A stretch of 60,856 nt of DNA from Symbiodinium natans (lineage: Eukaryota > Sar > Dinophyceae > Suessiales > Symbiodiniaceae), in NCBI GenBank assembly GCA_905221605.1, contig CAJNDS010002438.1, positions 172,501-233,356 of the forward strand, read 5' to 3'. The notes below the pieces were generated by a model. The model ran no database searches. It had not been told where the DNA came from and saw only the letters and a program-made list of their open reading frames with translations. A program made the position numbers and the translations under genes. This document shows, piece after piece, positions 18,380 to 31,479 of this stretch (position 1 is the stretch's first letter; the number at the start of each line of letters is the position of its first letter).

Positions 18380-21090
18380 TTTGTTTTAATAAGTGAAATT
18401 AAATTAAATTATTTAAATTATTTAAATTATTTAATTGACTCCCATTAAATAATTTAAAAAATTTAAATAATTTATATAAGCAAAATTATTTAAATTATTT
18501 AATTTATTTAATTGCCTCCCATTAAATAATTTAAATAACTAAAATAATTTAAATAAGCAAAATTATTTAAATTATTTAATTTATTTAATTGACCCCGATT
18601 AAACAATTTAAATAATTTAAATAATTTAAATAAGCAAAATTAATTAAATTATTTAATTTATTTAATTGACCCCTATTAAAGAAATTAAATAATTTAAATA
18701 ATTTCTGGCTGGTCTGGAAAGTTTCCTGAATTAAATTTATTTAAATTATTTAATTTATTTAAATTATTTAAAGTATTTAATTGACCCCTATTAAAAAAAT
18801 TAAATAATTAAAATAATTTAAATAAGCAAAAATTATTTAAATTATTTAATTGACTCCAATTAAACAATTTAAATAATTAAAACAATTTAAATAAGCAAAA
18901 TTATTTAAATTACTTAATTTATTTAATTGACCTCTATTAAATAAATTTAAATAATTTAAATAATTTACATAATTTAAATAAATTTAATTCCGGGAACTTT
19001 CCAGACCAACCAGCAAAACAATTAAATAATTTAAATCCGACAGCTCAATTAAATGATTTAATTAAACTGCGGGATTTAAAATTATTTTATTGATTTTTTT
19101 TTCTGGCTGGTCTGGAAAGTTTCCTGAATTAAATTTATTCAAATTATTTAATTTATTTAAATTATTTAAATTATTTAATTGACCCCTAGTAAATAATTTA
19201 AATAATAAAAATAATTTAAATAAGCAAAAATTATTTAAATTATTTAAATTATTTAATTGACTCCCATTAAATAATTTAAATAATTGAAATAATTTAAATA
19301 AGCAAAATTATTTAAAATATTTAATTTATTTAACTGCCTCCCATTAAATAATTTAAATAATTTAAATAATTTAAATAAGCAAAATTATTTAAATTACTTA
19401 ATTTATTTAATTGACCCCTATTAAATAATTTAGATAATTTAAATAATTTAAATAATTTAAATAATTTAAATAAATTTAATTCCGGGAACTTTCCAGGCCA
19501 ACCAGCAAAACAATTAAATAATTTAAATCCGACAGCTCAATTAAATGATTTAATTAAACTGCGGGATTTAAACTATTTTATTGATTTTTTTTTCTGGCTG
19601 GTCTGGAAAGTTTCCTGAATTAAATTTTTTTAAATTTTTTAATTTATTTAAATTATTTAAAGTATTTAATTGACCCCCTATTAAATAATTTAAATAATTA
19701 AAATAATTTAAATAAGCAAAAATTATTTAAATTATTTAAATTATTTAATTGGCTCCCATTAAATAATTTAAATAATTAAAACAATTTAAATAAGCAAAAT
19801 TATTTAAATTATTTAATTTATTTAATTGCCTCCCATTAAATAATTTAAATAATTTAAACAATTTAAATAAGCAAAATTATTTAAATTATTTAATTTATTT
19901 AATTGACCCCTATTAAATAATTGAAATAATTTAAATAATTTAAATAATTTAAATAATTTAAATAATTTAAATAAATTTAATTCCGGGAACTTTCCAGGCC
20001 AACCAGCAAAACAATTATATAATTTAAATCCGACAGCTCAATTAAATAATTTAATTAAACTGCGGGATTTAAATTATTTAATTGTTTTTTTTCTGGCTGG
20101 TCTGGAAAGTTTCCTGAATTAAATGTATTTAAATTATTTAATTTATTTAAATTATTTAAATTATTTAATTGATCCCTATTAAATAATTTAAATAAGTAAA
20201 ATAATTTAAATAAGCAAAAATTATTTAAATGATTTAAATTATTTAAATTATTTAATTGACTCCCATTAAATAATTTAAATAATTAAAATAATTTAAATAA
20301 GCAAAATTAATTAAATTATTTAATTTATTTAATTGCCTCCCATTAAATAATTTAAATAATTAAAATAATTTAAATAAGCAAAATTATTTAAATTATTTAA
20401 TTTACTTAATTGCCTCCCATTAAATAATTTAAATAATTTACATAATTTAAATAAGCAAAATTCTTTAAATTATTTACTTCATTTAATTGACCCCTATTAA
20501 ATAATTTAAATAATTTAAATAATTTAAACAATTTAAATAATTTAAATAATTTAAATAAGCAAAATTATTTAAATTATTTAATTTATTTAATTGACCCCTA
20601 TTAAATAATTTAAATAATTTAAATAATTTAAATAATTTAAATAATTTAAATAATTTAAATAATTTAAATAAATTTAATTCCGGGAACTTTCCAGGCCAAC
20701 CAGCAAAGCAATTAAATAATTTAAATCCGACAGCTCAAGTAAATGATTTAATTAAACTGCGGGATTTAAATTATTTAATTGATTTTTTTTCTGGCTGGTC
20801 TGGAAAGTTTCCTGAATTAAATTTATTTAAATTATTTAATTTATTTAAATTATTTAAATTATTTAATTGACCCCTATTAAATAATTTAAATAATTAAAAT
20901 ATTTTAAATAAGCAAAAATTATTTAAATTATTTAAATTATTTAATTGCCTCCCATTAAATAATTTAAATAATTTAAATAATTTAAATAAGCAAGATTATT
21001 TAAATTATTTATTTTATTTAATTGACCCTATTAAATAATTTAAATAATTTAAATAATTTAAATAATTTAAATAACTTAAATAAATTTAAT
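18380..21090. repeat. AT-rich palindromic satellite, copy 1
   Basis: Built of TTAAATAATTTAAA-type sequence with about 80-bp subunits ending AATTGACCCCTATT or AATTGCCTCCCATT. Every 400-700 bp a conserved GC-richer element occurs in one orientation (GCTGGTCTGGAAAGTTTCC at 18706, 19104, 19594, 20092, 20787) and, inverted, as GGGAACTTTCCAG-CCAACC (18989, 19481, 19982, 20677). The higher-order unit is therefore an inverted repeat enclosing AT-rich DNA. No genes. Confidence 0.95.
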
Positions 21091-21099
21091 TCTGGGGCC

Positions 21100-21720
21100 T
21101 TTCCAGACCAGTCACCAGACCCCTCTCCCCCTCCCCGCAGCTACCCCCCCCCCCCCCGAACTGGGGCTGGGCCAGGGCCGGAGGGGGTGAGGGCTGGAGC
21201 TGGGCGGTGGCGCTGGAGAGTGGTGGGGGGGTCGGGGGGTGGGGGGGTGGGGGGGGTGGAGAGCCAGCTTGGCGCGCGTGGAGGGGGGGGTGTTGGGCTT
21301 CTGGGGTGGGCTGGAGGGGCCCCCACCCCCCCCGCCCTTCCCCTGCCATCCCTTTCCCACTCTTTCAAGGGCTGAGCTGAAGAGCTGGAGCTGGGGTGGG
21401 CTGGTCTGGGGCCGGTGGCGCTGGAGAGCGGAGAGGGGTTGAAGGAGCTGGGCTGGCCGAAGGGTGGAGGGGCTGGAGAGCCAGCTCGGGGTGGAGGGTG
21501 GGCCAGGGAGGGTCAAGGGGGCCAAGGCCCTGGCACAGGGCTGGGCACCCCCCCAACCACCACCCCTCTTTCTCTCACCATCCAAAAAGAGTTTAAACAA
21601 AAAAAACGTTTTTCTCTTCACCAACCCTCCCCCATCCCTCTCCACCATCAAACGCCCTCACCATGCCTACTCCCCCAGCTCACTTTTCACTCCCTCACGT
21701 TCTCAACCGCTTCCACACAT
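21100..21720. other. GC-rich strand-skewed tract, copy 1
   Basis: Alternating C-rich and G-rich runs (for example GGTGGGGGGGTGGGGGGGGT). Many G4-type runs. Long proline/glycine-rich open frames on both strands are compositional shadows. Confidence 0.8.
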
Positions 21721-21724
21721 TAAT

Positions 21725-22075
21725 CAGCTGCTTTACCCTATCATCTTCTTATCATCATTTATCATATTTTATCATCTCTCATATTATCTCTTTTTATTAT
21801 CTTCCATCATGTTTAATCATCTTCATATGCTTTTCTTATCATCTTCATATCATCTTTTTATCATCCTTTATCATCTTTTTTGTCATCTTTTATCATCTTT
21901 TAATCGGGTCAAAATTCGGGATCTCATTTGGAAAGCATCCTTATCTGAATCATCTTCTATCGTTATCATCCTTTATCATTTTTTATCATCTTTTTATCAC
22001 CTTTTATCACCTTTTATCATCTTTTATCATCTTTTATCATCTTTTATCATCTTTTACCATATTCATATAATAGTC
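21725..22075 (+). repeat. TATCATCTTTT tandem repeat, copy 1
   Basis: About 30 degenerate copies of an 11-mer TATCATCTTTT, interrupted once by a unique segment near 21905-21950. Confidence 0.9.
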
Positions 22076-22137
22076 TTATAATCGTTTTGTAGTCTTTTCT
22101 ATTTTTTCGTAATCTTTAAGATCCTGTGGTCTCTAGG

Positions 22138-22910
22138 TAATTAATTTTTTGGAGTGGTTCTAAGTCTTGCTTATCGGGGGGTAAGTGTTCGTAAGTTTCA
22201 AGAAGCAAATATATATATATATATATGTGTAACACTGAATTTCAAACCCCCTTAAACCCTTAAAGGCTGCGTATGTGGGGTGGTTCTAAGTCTTGCTTAT
22301 CGGGGGGGTAAGTGTTCGTAAGTTTCAAGAAGCAAATATATATGCAACACTGAATTTTAAACCCCCTTGAACCCTTAAAGGCTGCGTATGTGGGGTGGTT
22401 CTAAGTCTTGCTTATCGGGGGGTAAGTGTTCGTAAGTTTCAAGAAGCAAATATATATGTAACCCTGAATTTTAACCCCCCTTAAACCCTTAAAGGCTGCG
22501 TATGTGGGGTGGTTCTAAGTCTTGCTTATCGGGGGGTAAGTGTTCGTAAATTTCAAGAAGCAAATATATATGCAACACTGAATTTTAAACCCCCTTAAAC
22601 CCTTAAAGGCTGCGTATGTGGGGTGGTTCTAAGTCTTGCTTATCGGGGGGTAAGTGTTCGTAAGTTTCAAGAAGCAAATATATATGTAACGCTGAATTTT
22701 AAACCCCCTTAAACCCTTAAAGGCTGCGTATGTGGGGTGGTTCTAAGTCTTGCTTATCGGGGGGTAAGTGTTCGTAAATTTCAAGAAGCAAATATATATG
22801 TAACCCTGAATTTTAAACCCCCTTAAGCCCTAAAAGGCTGCGTATGTGGGGTGGTTCTAAGTCTTGCTTATCGGGGGGTAAGTGTTCGTAAATTTCAAGA
22901 AGCTGTGAGG
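22138..22910 (+). repeat. 115-bp tandem repeat, seven units, copy 1
   Basis: Unit starts GGTTCTAAGTCTTGCTTATC and includes AAATATATATG, CCCCCTTAAACCC and AAAGGCTGCGTATGTGGGG. Unit starts near 22156, 22282, 22397, 22511, 22624, 22739 and 22853. Confidence 0.95.
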
Positions 22911-23015
22911 GTTCCAGGTCTTGCTTGTCGCGGCCACCCCCACTCGGTCCTCAACAGGGGGACTCTCCAGGCTTTCGGCAAGACACCCCCGAAGCCTGAA
23001 ACCCGAAATTCCCAA

Positions 23016-25060
23016 ATGTCCATGCGCTAAAGTCACAAATCGCAAGCAGTGTCCCCCGTAGTTTTTGTCGAAACAGCCTTCTCCGAACTCATAAATCGCA
23101 AGCAGTGTCCCTATGCGTTGTTGTTGCGCGCAAATATCCAAAATCACAAATCGCAAGCAGGGTCCCCATAAGATGTTGCTGTAAGATTATCTACAAAATT
23201 CATAAATCGCAAGAAGTGTTACCCGTAGTTTTTTTGCGATTATGTACCAAGTTCACAATCACAAGCAGTGTCCGCCCTTAGATGTTTCTGCAAGAGTATG
23301 TGCCAAAATCGCAAATCGCAAGCAGTGTCCCCCGTAGTTTTTTTGTTGAAAGAATATGTACCAAGAACACAAATCGCAAGCAGTGTCCACCCATAGTCCT
23401 TTTTGCTGAAAGAATATATCCAAAATTCACAAATCGCAAGCAGTGTCACCCTTAGTTCTTTTGCTGTAAGAATATGCTCCCAAGTCACAAATCGCAAGCA
23501 GTGTGCCCCATGTTTTTTCTGTAAGATTATGTACCGAATTGCCAAATCGCAAGCAGTGTCCCCCTTAGCTTTTTCTACAAGAGTGCCAAACTCGCACATG
23601 GCAAGCAGTGTCCCCTGAGAGAAGATGTCCCAAAACCACAAATCGCAAGCAGTGTCCCCCATAGTTTTTGTTGAAAGAGTATTCTGCAAAGTTACATATC
23701 GCAAGCAGTGTCCCCCTTAGTTTCTTTTGCTGCAAGAAGAGGATGTCCCACAATCACAAGTCGCAAGCAGTGTTCCCCTTAGTTTGTTACGGAATGGACA
23801 TTGAGCAATCGCAAGCAGTGTCCCCATGAGAATTTGTTGATAGAATTCCAAAATCACAAATCGCAAGCAGCGTCCCCCATAGTTTTTTGCTGAATGAAGA
23901 ACTATCCAAACTCCTAAATCGCAAGCAGTGTCCCCCTAATTTTTTTGCTGCAAGAAGATGCCCCAAAATCAAAAACCGCAAGCAGTGTCCCCCTTGGTTT
24001 TTGCTGAAAGAAGATGTCCCAAAATCACAAATCGCAAGCAGGGTCCCCGCTTAGTTTTTGTTGCTGCAAGAAGATGCCCCCCAAATCACAAATCCCAAGC
24101 AGTGTCCACCCATAGTCCTTTTTGCTGAAAGAATATATCCCAAATTCACAAATCGCAAGCAGTGTCACCCTTATTTTTTTACTGTAAGGAAAATGGTCCC
24201 AAGTCACAAATCGCAAGCAGTGTGCCCGGCGTGCCCCATATTTTTCCTCTAAGCCTATGTACCAAAACCAAGTCGCAAGCAGTGTCCCTCTTAGTTTTTT
24301 CTACAAGAGTATGTGCCAAACTCGCAAATGGCAAGCAGTGTCCCCTGAAAGAAGATGTCCCAAAATCACAAATCGCAAGCAGTGTCCCCCATATATAGTT
24401 TTTGTTGAAGGAGTATTCTCCAAAGTTACAAATCGCAAGCAGTGTCCCCCTTAGTTTGTTTTTGCTGCAAGAAGAGGATGTCCCACAATCACAAATCGCA
24501 AGTAGTGTCCCCCTTAGTTTGTTACGGAATGTAATGGATACGTCCCCATGAGATTTTGTTGAAAGAATTCCAAAAACACAAATCGCAAGCGATGTCCCCA
24601 ATAGTTTTTGCTGAATGAAGAACTATCCAAACTCCTAAATCGCAAACAGTGTCACCCTCAGTTTTCTTGCTGAAAGAGTATGTGCTAAAATCACAAATCG
24701 CAAGCCGTGTTCCCCATAGTTTTTTGCTGAATGAAGAACTATCCAAACTCATAAATCGCAAGCAGTGTCCCCCTTAGTTTTTATGCTGCAAGAAGATGTC
24801 CCAAAATCACAAAAGCAGTGTCCCCAATAAGTTTAACCCTGAAAGTGTATATGCCAAAATCACAAATCGCAAGCAGTGTCCCCCCTTAGTTTTCTTCTGA
24901 ATTCACAAATCGCAAGCAGTGTCCCCCGTAGTTTTTTTGTTGAAAGAAGATGTCCCAAAATCACAGATCGCCAGCAGTGTCCCCGTTAGTTGCTACGGAA
25001 TATATCAACAATTGACAAGTCGCAAGCAGAGTCCACAAATGTTTTGTTGTAAGAACCTAT
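23016..25060 (+). repeat. About 60-bp degenerate satellite with AATCGCAAGCAGTGTCCCC core, copy 1
   Basis: About thirty copies of a conserved 18-20 bp core separated by 35-45 bp of more variable but related sequence (TAGTTTTTTGCTGAAAGAA, ATGTCCCAAAATCAC). The spacers are homologous to each other, so this is a satellite, not a CRISPR array. Confidence 0.9.
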
Positions 25061-26065
25061 CCAAAATGTCAATGGCAAAGGCACGTGCGCTACTGTCTCA
25101 ATGAAATTACGTAATTGAGCACATATAGACTAGGAAGTAAAAACATTATATATATATATATATATATATATGAACGAGCAGCCTTTCGGTCCATTTCGCT
25201 CATGTGTTTTGTTTAATGCTGGAGGGCTAGGTGCTGGGTGTTTTCGGGCTGTGGGTTGGCACGAATGGGTAAAAGTCTGAAGCTGCAACGCGAACCCATG
25301 AAATGAAACTCGGGCGGAGTGTTTTCGCTGTTTAGCTTGCCAGCGCCCCTCATCGATCCAAGTGTTATAGATAAATGAAGAACACAAGTTCGAAAAGACA
25401 TAGGCAAGCAGCGTGCAAGAACAGCAACGTGAACAGTTATCATGACCACAAAACCACGAATTCGTTTTCAGAATAGCAGTGTAGGATTTTTTGCTCGTGT
25501 CATGGATCCATGAGCAAACCGCATTTTAAATGTAGGCAAGCAGCACGCAAAGAAAACAAAGCAAAGCGAAAGCCAAAAACAACAATGCAAGTCCAAAAGA
25601 CAAGATAAAATAGGACGTCGGATTATTCGGCATGTGCAACTTTAAAGTTTTTTGACAATATACATATACGAGCGTTTGATAGGAATGAAACAAACGCAAC
25701 GAAAGAGACCCCAAAAGTCCCGGCTATGTCCCGGCTATTTTGTATAGTGTAGTGTAGTATAGAGTTTCTTGTAGTTTTAGCATTCGTGTTAGTACTATTA
25801 TTGGTCTTGGTCTTGGTGCTGGTACCTAGTCTGGCAGCGGTAAAGTATTCGTGTAGTATCAGCATAGTACTCGTATGGTATCGAGGAAAAGTCACAGCGT
25901 CCTTGCAAGGGCCTTGCTTTCGGATCGCGCTAACACAAAATATAATGAACATGAGCAATGCCAGCACTGCTAAGAACGCTATTGATATGAACAGTAAACA
26001 TGGTGATATTGTTATGCGGATTCATTACTTTATACCGTTGCCTGGTGACTAAATGGTTTTCTCAT
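25061..26065. other. Unique-looking AT-rich DNA, copy 1
   Basis: A (TA)n run at 25146-25170, then sequence with short open frames only. No exon of convincing quality. 37 bp near 25536-25574 are absent from the second copy. Confidence 0.6.
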
Positions 26066-26069
26066 TGTT

Positions 26070-26600
26070 CTTTGCTTGCACAAGCAAAACTACTTAGTTC
26101 CTATTGATTTAATGTACGGTTGCCCAGTGATTCAGTTCCTACGTATTGTGGGTCACAACGCTCCCTACACCATGTGCTTGTATAAAAATATGTACTTGGT
26201 TCTCGCAACACTCATTGATATCATATACAGTTTCCCAGTGATTTCTTGAGTTTTTCTACTATCCCTATGTGGCGTATGCCACAGCATTCCCTACACCATG
26301 TGCTCGTAAATTTACCTGGTTCCACACCACATACTGATTTAATATACGGTGGCCTAGTTATTTCATAGTCTTCTCACTGTTCCTATGTGGTGTCGGTCAA
26401 CAAATGACCTACACCATGTGTTTGTATGACGAAATTTACTTGGTTCCTACAACACTCATTGATGTCTTAGAGAGCCCCCGAGTGATTTCTTGCTGCTATC
26501 ACTATCGCTCTGCGGCGTGGGCCACAAAGTTCCCTGCACCACGTACTTCTAGAAAAATATGAGTTTACTTGGTTTCTAAATCACTCATTGGTTTGCACGG
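26070..26600 (+). repeat. About 130-bp diverged tandem repeat, copy 1
   Basis: About five units sharing CCCTACACCATGTGCTTGTA, ACTTGGTTCC, ACTCATTGAT and GCCCAGTGATTTC-like stretches. Confidence 0.75.
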
Positions 26601-28256
26601 TTGCCCGAAAGAGTCTCTAGAATACCAAAACCCAAAGTATTCCAAAATAAGCCGAAAGGATCACCGGAAAAGCCCTGGAGGGCTTGTGCTAGAGTATTCC
26701 AGAATCGCTGAAGCACGCAGCCGTAGAGTATCCTCGTAAAGTCCCTAGAGCGCACAAGACCAAACTATGCCCAAAGAGTCACTGGAGTACTAACCGCAAA
26801 CCATCCTGCAGCTAAAATACACCTCAAGAAGTAAACCTTTCTTCATGTTTATAGGAATGGTCCCAATACTACTAATATCAGTAGCGTGATACTAGTATTA
26901 TATTCAGCAATGTTCGGTATAGTAGGCGTATTAGCTTACTAGCATGATCAATAGCATAACTAAAAGTAAATGACAAGAAATTGCAATTCCAGTTACAACA
27001 TTACCAAGCTTACTAGTGTCATAAATTGTATTAGGCTTGCTAGCACTCATGTTACTCGCATTAATCATATTACTAATTGATCTCATATTATAATCTTATC
27101 GGACTAATCATGCCACAGGGGCTAATGACGCTATGGTACTATTGTTAGTGACATTGTTGAGTTTCCCAGTGGTGGGCTAAAAAACATTGCTCACAACACT
27201 GATGTTGCACCCTCTTTAGACCTGCCCCCCTCCCCCTTTCTTGTTCCTGTTTACACTGTCCACGGGATATATATGAATTTATTAGAGAGGAGTTAGGATA
27301 AGTCTACAGGGCAGCGATGCCCAGCAATCCTTTAAAGGCGCGCCGCGTGGAATTTTCTTACGGCGCCCGGACGGTTTGCCTTTATTCAGGATCCCAACGC
27401 GCGCCCCCAAACCCAAACACTCGGAGTGTCCTGAACAGCCCGGCCATTTTTGACTTTGTTCAGGAGGCCCCTACTAAAGAGTGTGGAACATTAATAGTAC
27501 TCGCACTAGTCATATGGCTAATCTCGACAGATAGTGCAGTTTCGTAGTAGACTTGTCAAAAGACATATGCACTACCAGCAAGATTAGGATGATTAGGATT
27601 GTCGTGATGTTAGTGTTAATTAGCAATCCTGCCAACGCACTGCAATGTTATTTGGTGATATTGAAGTCACGAACTGTCAAATTGGGAGCATAAGATGTGT
27701 CAAACTTATGCTTAGCACAAGTAATCCTCGACTTCGAATGTTCCGCACAACACGCCATGCTTTTTGCTTATATTGACAGCTCGCGCTAGGACTAGTACTT
27801 ATATTGCGAACATTACCAATAGTACTCACATAAGTCATAATATGTTCATAATGTTAGTTGTGCTTCCAATGCTAGGAACACCAGTAAGCATACTATTGCC
27901 ATCGCATCAGCATTATAAAGATCACAAACACTAATAAGTGAACAAGCCGCAGATGAAAACAAAGAAAGCTGCAGAAAACAAGTGCATTTAAGATATGCAA
28001 CACCGGTGTGGAGGGTTGATCGTTTTGTTGCATCCAAACGGATAAATAAGTTAGATGTGCGACTTGTCTAAAACACAAGCATCAACAGTAATGGTATCCA
28101 CAGACACAAGGCGAAGTTGACTCTCAAGTAGAACTTATGGTTCCTACAAAAGTATAAATATACACTTACATACTAAATTGTTTATATTCCGTATTTAAAG
28201 CGAAAAGAAAAACTCTATGCTAAATAAACCCTAAAGGTTCCGGGCTCATATATATA
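26601..28256. other. AT-rich, gene-free stretch ending at assembly gap
   Basis: Diverged ACTAGTATTA/CATATTACTA words and small open frames; nothing convincing. The sequence stops in a TA run at the gap. Confidence 0.6.
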
Positions 28257-28356
28257 NNNNNNNNNNNNNNNNNNNNNNNNNNNNNNNNNNNNNNNNNNNN
28301 NNNNNNNNNNNNNNNNNNNNNNNNNNNNNNNNNNNNNNNNNNNNNNNNNNNNNNNN
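28257..28356. other. Assembly gap of 100 N
   Basis: Exactly 100 N, a conventional placeholder, so the true gap size is unknown. It joins the TA run at the end of block copy 1 to the satellite of block copy 2. Confidence 0.99.
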
Positions 28357-30412
28357 GGCCAACCAGCAAAACAATTAAATAATTTAAATCCGACAGCTCA
28401 ATTAAATAATTTAATTAAACTGCGGGATTTAAATTATTTAATTGTTTTTTTTTGGCTGGTCTGGAAAGTTTCCTGAATTAAATTTATTTAAATTATTTAA
28501 TTTATTTAAATTATTTAAATTATTTAATTGATCCCTATTAAATAATTTAAATATTTAAAATAATTTAAATAAGCAAAAATTATTTAAATTATTCAAATTA
28601 TTTAATTGACTCCTATTAAATAATTTAAATAATTAAAATAATTTAAATAAGCAAAATTATTTAAATTATTTAATTTATTTAATTGCCTCCCATTAAATAA
28701 TTTAAATAATTTAAATAAGCAAAATTATTTAAATTATTTAATTTATTTAATTGACCCCTATTAAATAATTTAAATAATTTAAATAATTTAAATAAATTTA
28801 ATTCCGGGAACTTTCCAGGCCAACCAGCAAAACAATTAAATAATTTAAATCCGACAGCTCAATTAAATGATTTAATTAAACTGCGGGATTTAAACTATTT
28901 TATTGATTTTTTTTTCTGGCTGGTCTGGAAAGTTTCCTGAATTAAATTTTTTTAAATTTTTTAATTTATTTAAATTATTTAAAGTATTTAATTGACCCCC
29001 TATTAAATAATTTAAATAATTAAAATAATTTAAATAAGCAAAAATTATTTAAATTATTTAAATTATTTAATTGGCTCCCATTAAATAATTTAAATAATTA
29101 AAACAATTTAAATAAGCAAAATTATTTAAATTATTTAATTTATTTAATTGCCTCCCATTAAATAATTTAAATAATTTAAACAATTTAAATAAGCAAAATT
29201 ATTTAAATTATTTAATTTATTTAATTGACCCCTATTAAATAATTGAAATAATTTAAATAATTTAAATAATTTAAATAATTTAAATAATTTAAATAAATTT
29301 AATTCCGGGAACTTTCCAGGCCAACCAGCAAAACAATTATATAATTTAAATCCGACAGCTCAATTAAATAATTTAATTAAACTGCGGGATTTAAATTATT
29401 TAATTGTTTTTTTTCTGGCTGGTCTGGAAAGTTTCCTGAATTAAATGTATTTAAATTATTTAATTTATTTAAATTATTTAAATTATTTAATTGATCCCTA
29501 TTAAATAATTTAAATAAGTAAAATAATTTAAATAAGCAAAAATTATTTAAATGATTTAAATTATTTAAATTATTTAATTGACTCCCATTAAATAATTTAA
29601 ATAATTAAAATAATTTAAATAAGCAAAATTAATTAAATTATTTAATTTATTTAATTGCCTCCCATTAAATAATTTAAATAATTAAAATAATTTAAATAAG
29701 CAAAATTATTTAAATTATTTAATTTACTTAATTGCCTCCCATTAAATAATTTAAATAATTTACATAATTTAAATAAGCAAAATTCTTTAAATTATTTACT
29801 TCATTTAATTGACCCCTATTAAATAATTTAAATAATTTAAATAATTTAAACAATTTAAATAATTTAAATAATTTAAATAAGCAAAATTATTTAAATTATT
29901 TAATTTATTTAATTGACCCCTATTAAATAATTTAAATAATTTAAATAATTTAAATAATTTAAATAATTTAAATAATTTAAATAATTTAAATAAATTTAAT
30001 TCCGGGAACTTTCCAGGCCAACCAGCAAAGCAATTAAATAATTTAAATCCGACAGCTCAAGTAAATGATTTAATTAAACTGCGGGATTTAAATTATTTAA
30101 TTGATTTTTTTTCTGGCTGGTCTGGAAAGTTTCCTGAATTAAATTTATTTAAATTATTTAATTTATTTAAATTATTTAAATTATTTAATTGACCCCTATT
30201 AAATAATTTAAATAATTAAAATATTTTAAATAAGCAAAAATTATTTAAATTATTTAAATTATTTAATTGCCTCCCATTAAATAATTTAAATAATTTAAAT
30301 AATTTAAATAAGCAAGATTATTTAAATTATTTATTTTATTTAATTGACCCTATTAAATAATTTAAATAATTTAAATAATTTAAATAATTTAAATAACTTA
30401 AATAAATTTAAT
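28357..30412. repeat. AT-rich palindromic satellite, copy 2
   Basis: Same structure as 18380-21090; GC-richer element in direct orientation near 28454, 28917, 29415 and 30112 and inverted near 28804, 29304 and 30003. It begins at the gap. Confidence 0.95.
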
Positions 30413-30425
30413 TCTGGGGCCTTTC

Positions 30426-31040
30426 CAGACCAGTCACCAGACCCCTCTCCCCCTCCCCGCAGCTACCCCCCCCCCCCCCGAACTGGGGCTGGGCCAGGGC
30501 CGGAGGGGGTGAGGGCTGGAGCTGGGCGGTGGCGCTGGAGAGTGGTGGGGGGGTCGGGGGGTGGGGGGGTGGGGGGGGTGGAGAGCCAGCTTGGCGCGCG
30601 TGGAGGGGGGGGTGTTGGGCTTCTGGGGTGGGCTGGAGGGGCCCCCACCCCCCCCGCCCTTCCCCTGCCATCCCTTTCCCACTCTTTCAAGGGCTGAGCT
30701 GAAGAGCTGGAGCTGGGGTGGGCTGGTCTGGGGCCGGTGGCGCTGGAGAGCGGAGAGGGGTTGAAGGAGCTGGGCTGGCCGAAGGGTGGAGGGGCTGGAG
30801 AGCCAGCTCGGGGTGGAGGGTGGGCCAGGGAGGGTCAAGGGGGCCAAGGCCCTGGCACAGGGCTGGGCACCCCCCCAACCACCACCCCTCTTTCTCTCAC
30901 CATCCAAAAAGAGTTTAAACAAAAAAAACGTTTTTCTCTTCACCAACCCTCCCCCATCCCTCTCCACCATCAAACGCCCTCACCATGCCTACTCCCCCAG
31001 CTCACTTTTCACTCCCTCACGTTCTCAACCGCTTCCACAC
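30426..31040. other. GC-rich strand-skewed tract, copy 2
   Basis: Copy of 21100-21720; open frames are compositional. Confidence 0.8.
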
Positions 31041-31046
31041 ATTAAT

Positions 31047-31400
31047 CAGCTGCTTTACCCTATCATCTTCTTATCATCTTTTATCATATTTTATCATCTC
31101 TCATATTATCTCTTTTTATTATCTTCCATCATGTTTAATCATCTTCATATGCTTTTCTTATCATCTTCATATCATCTTTTTATCATCCTTTATCATCTTT
31201 TTTGTCATCTTTTATCATCTTTTAATCGGGTCAAAATTCGGGATCTCATTTGGAAAGCATCCTTATCTGAATCATCTTCTATCGTTATCATCCTTTATCA
31301 TTTTTTATCATCTTTTTATCACCTTTTATCACCTTTTATCATCTTTTATCATCTTTTATCATCTTTATCATCTTTTATCATCTTTTACCATATTCATATA
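31047..31400 (+). repeat. TATCATCTTTT tandem repeat, copy 2
   Basis: Copy of 21725-22075 with small unit-number differences. Confidence 0.9.
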
Positions 31401-31479
31401 ATAGTCTTATAATCGTTTTGTAGTCTTTTCTATTTTTTCGTAATCTTTAAGATCCTGTGGTCTCTAGGTAATTAGTTTT

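Noticed and set aside
21022-21651. Long Pro/Gly-rich ORFs on both strands (also 30344-30973)
   Set aside because: Open on both strands at once, purely due to C- and G-runs; no domain content; begin inside the AT satellite.
21464-22081. ORFs with repeating SSFIIFYHL peptides
   Set aside because: Translations of the TATCATCTTTT tandem repeat.
23240-23704. ORFs with repeating GDTACDL or LLAICEFG peptides
   Set aside because: Antisense translations of the 60-bp satellite; open only because the unit length is near a multiple of three.
23016-25060. CRISPR array
   Set aside because: The spacers are related to each other, the core varies, spacing is irregular, no cas-like genes are present and the context is eukaryotic. 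It is a satellite.
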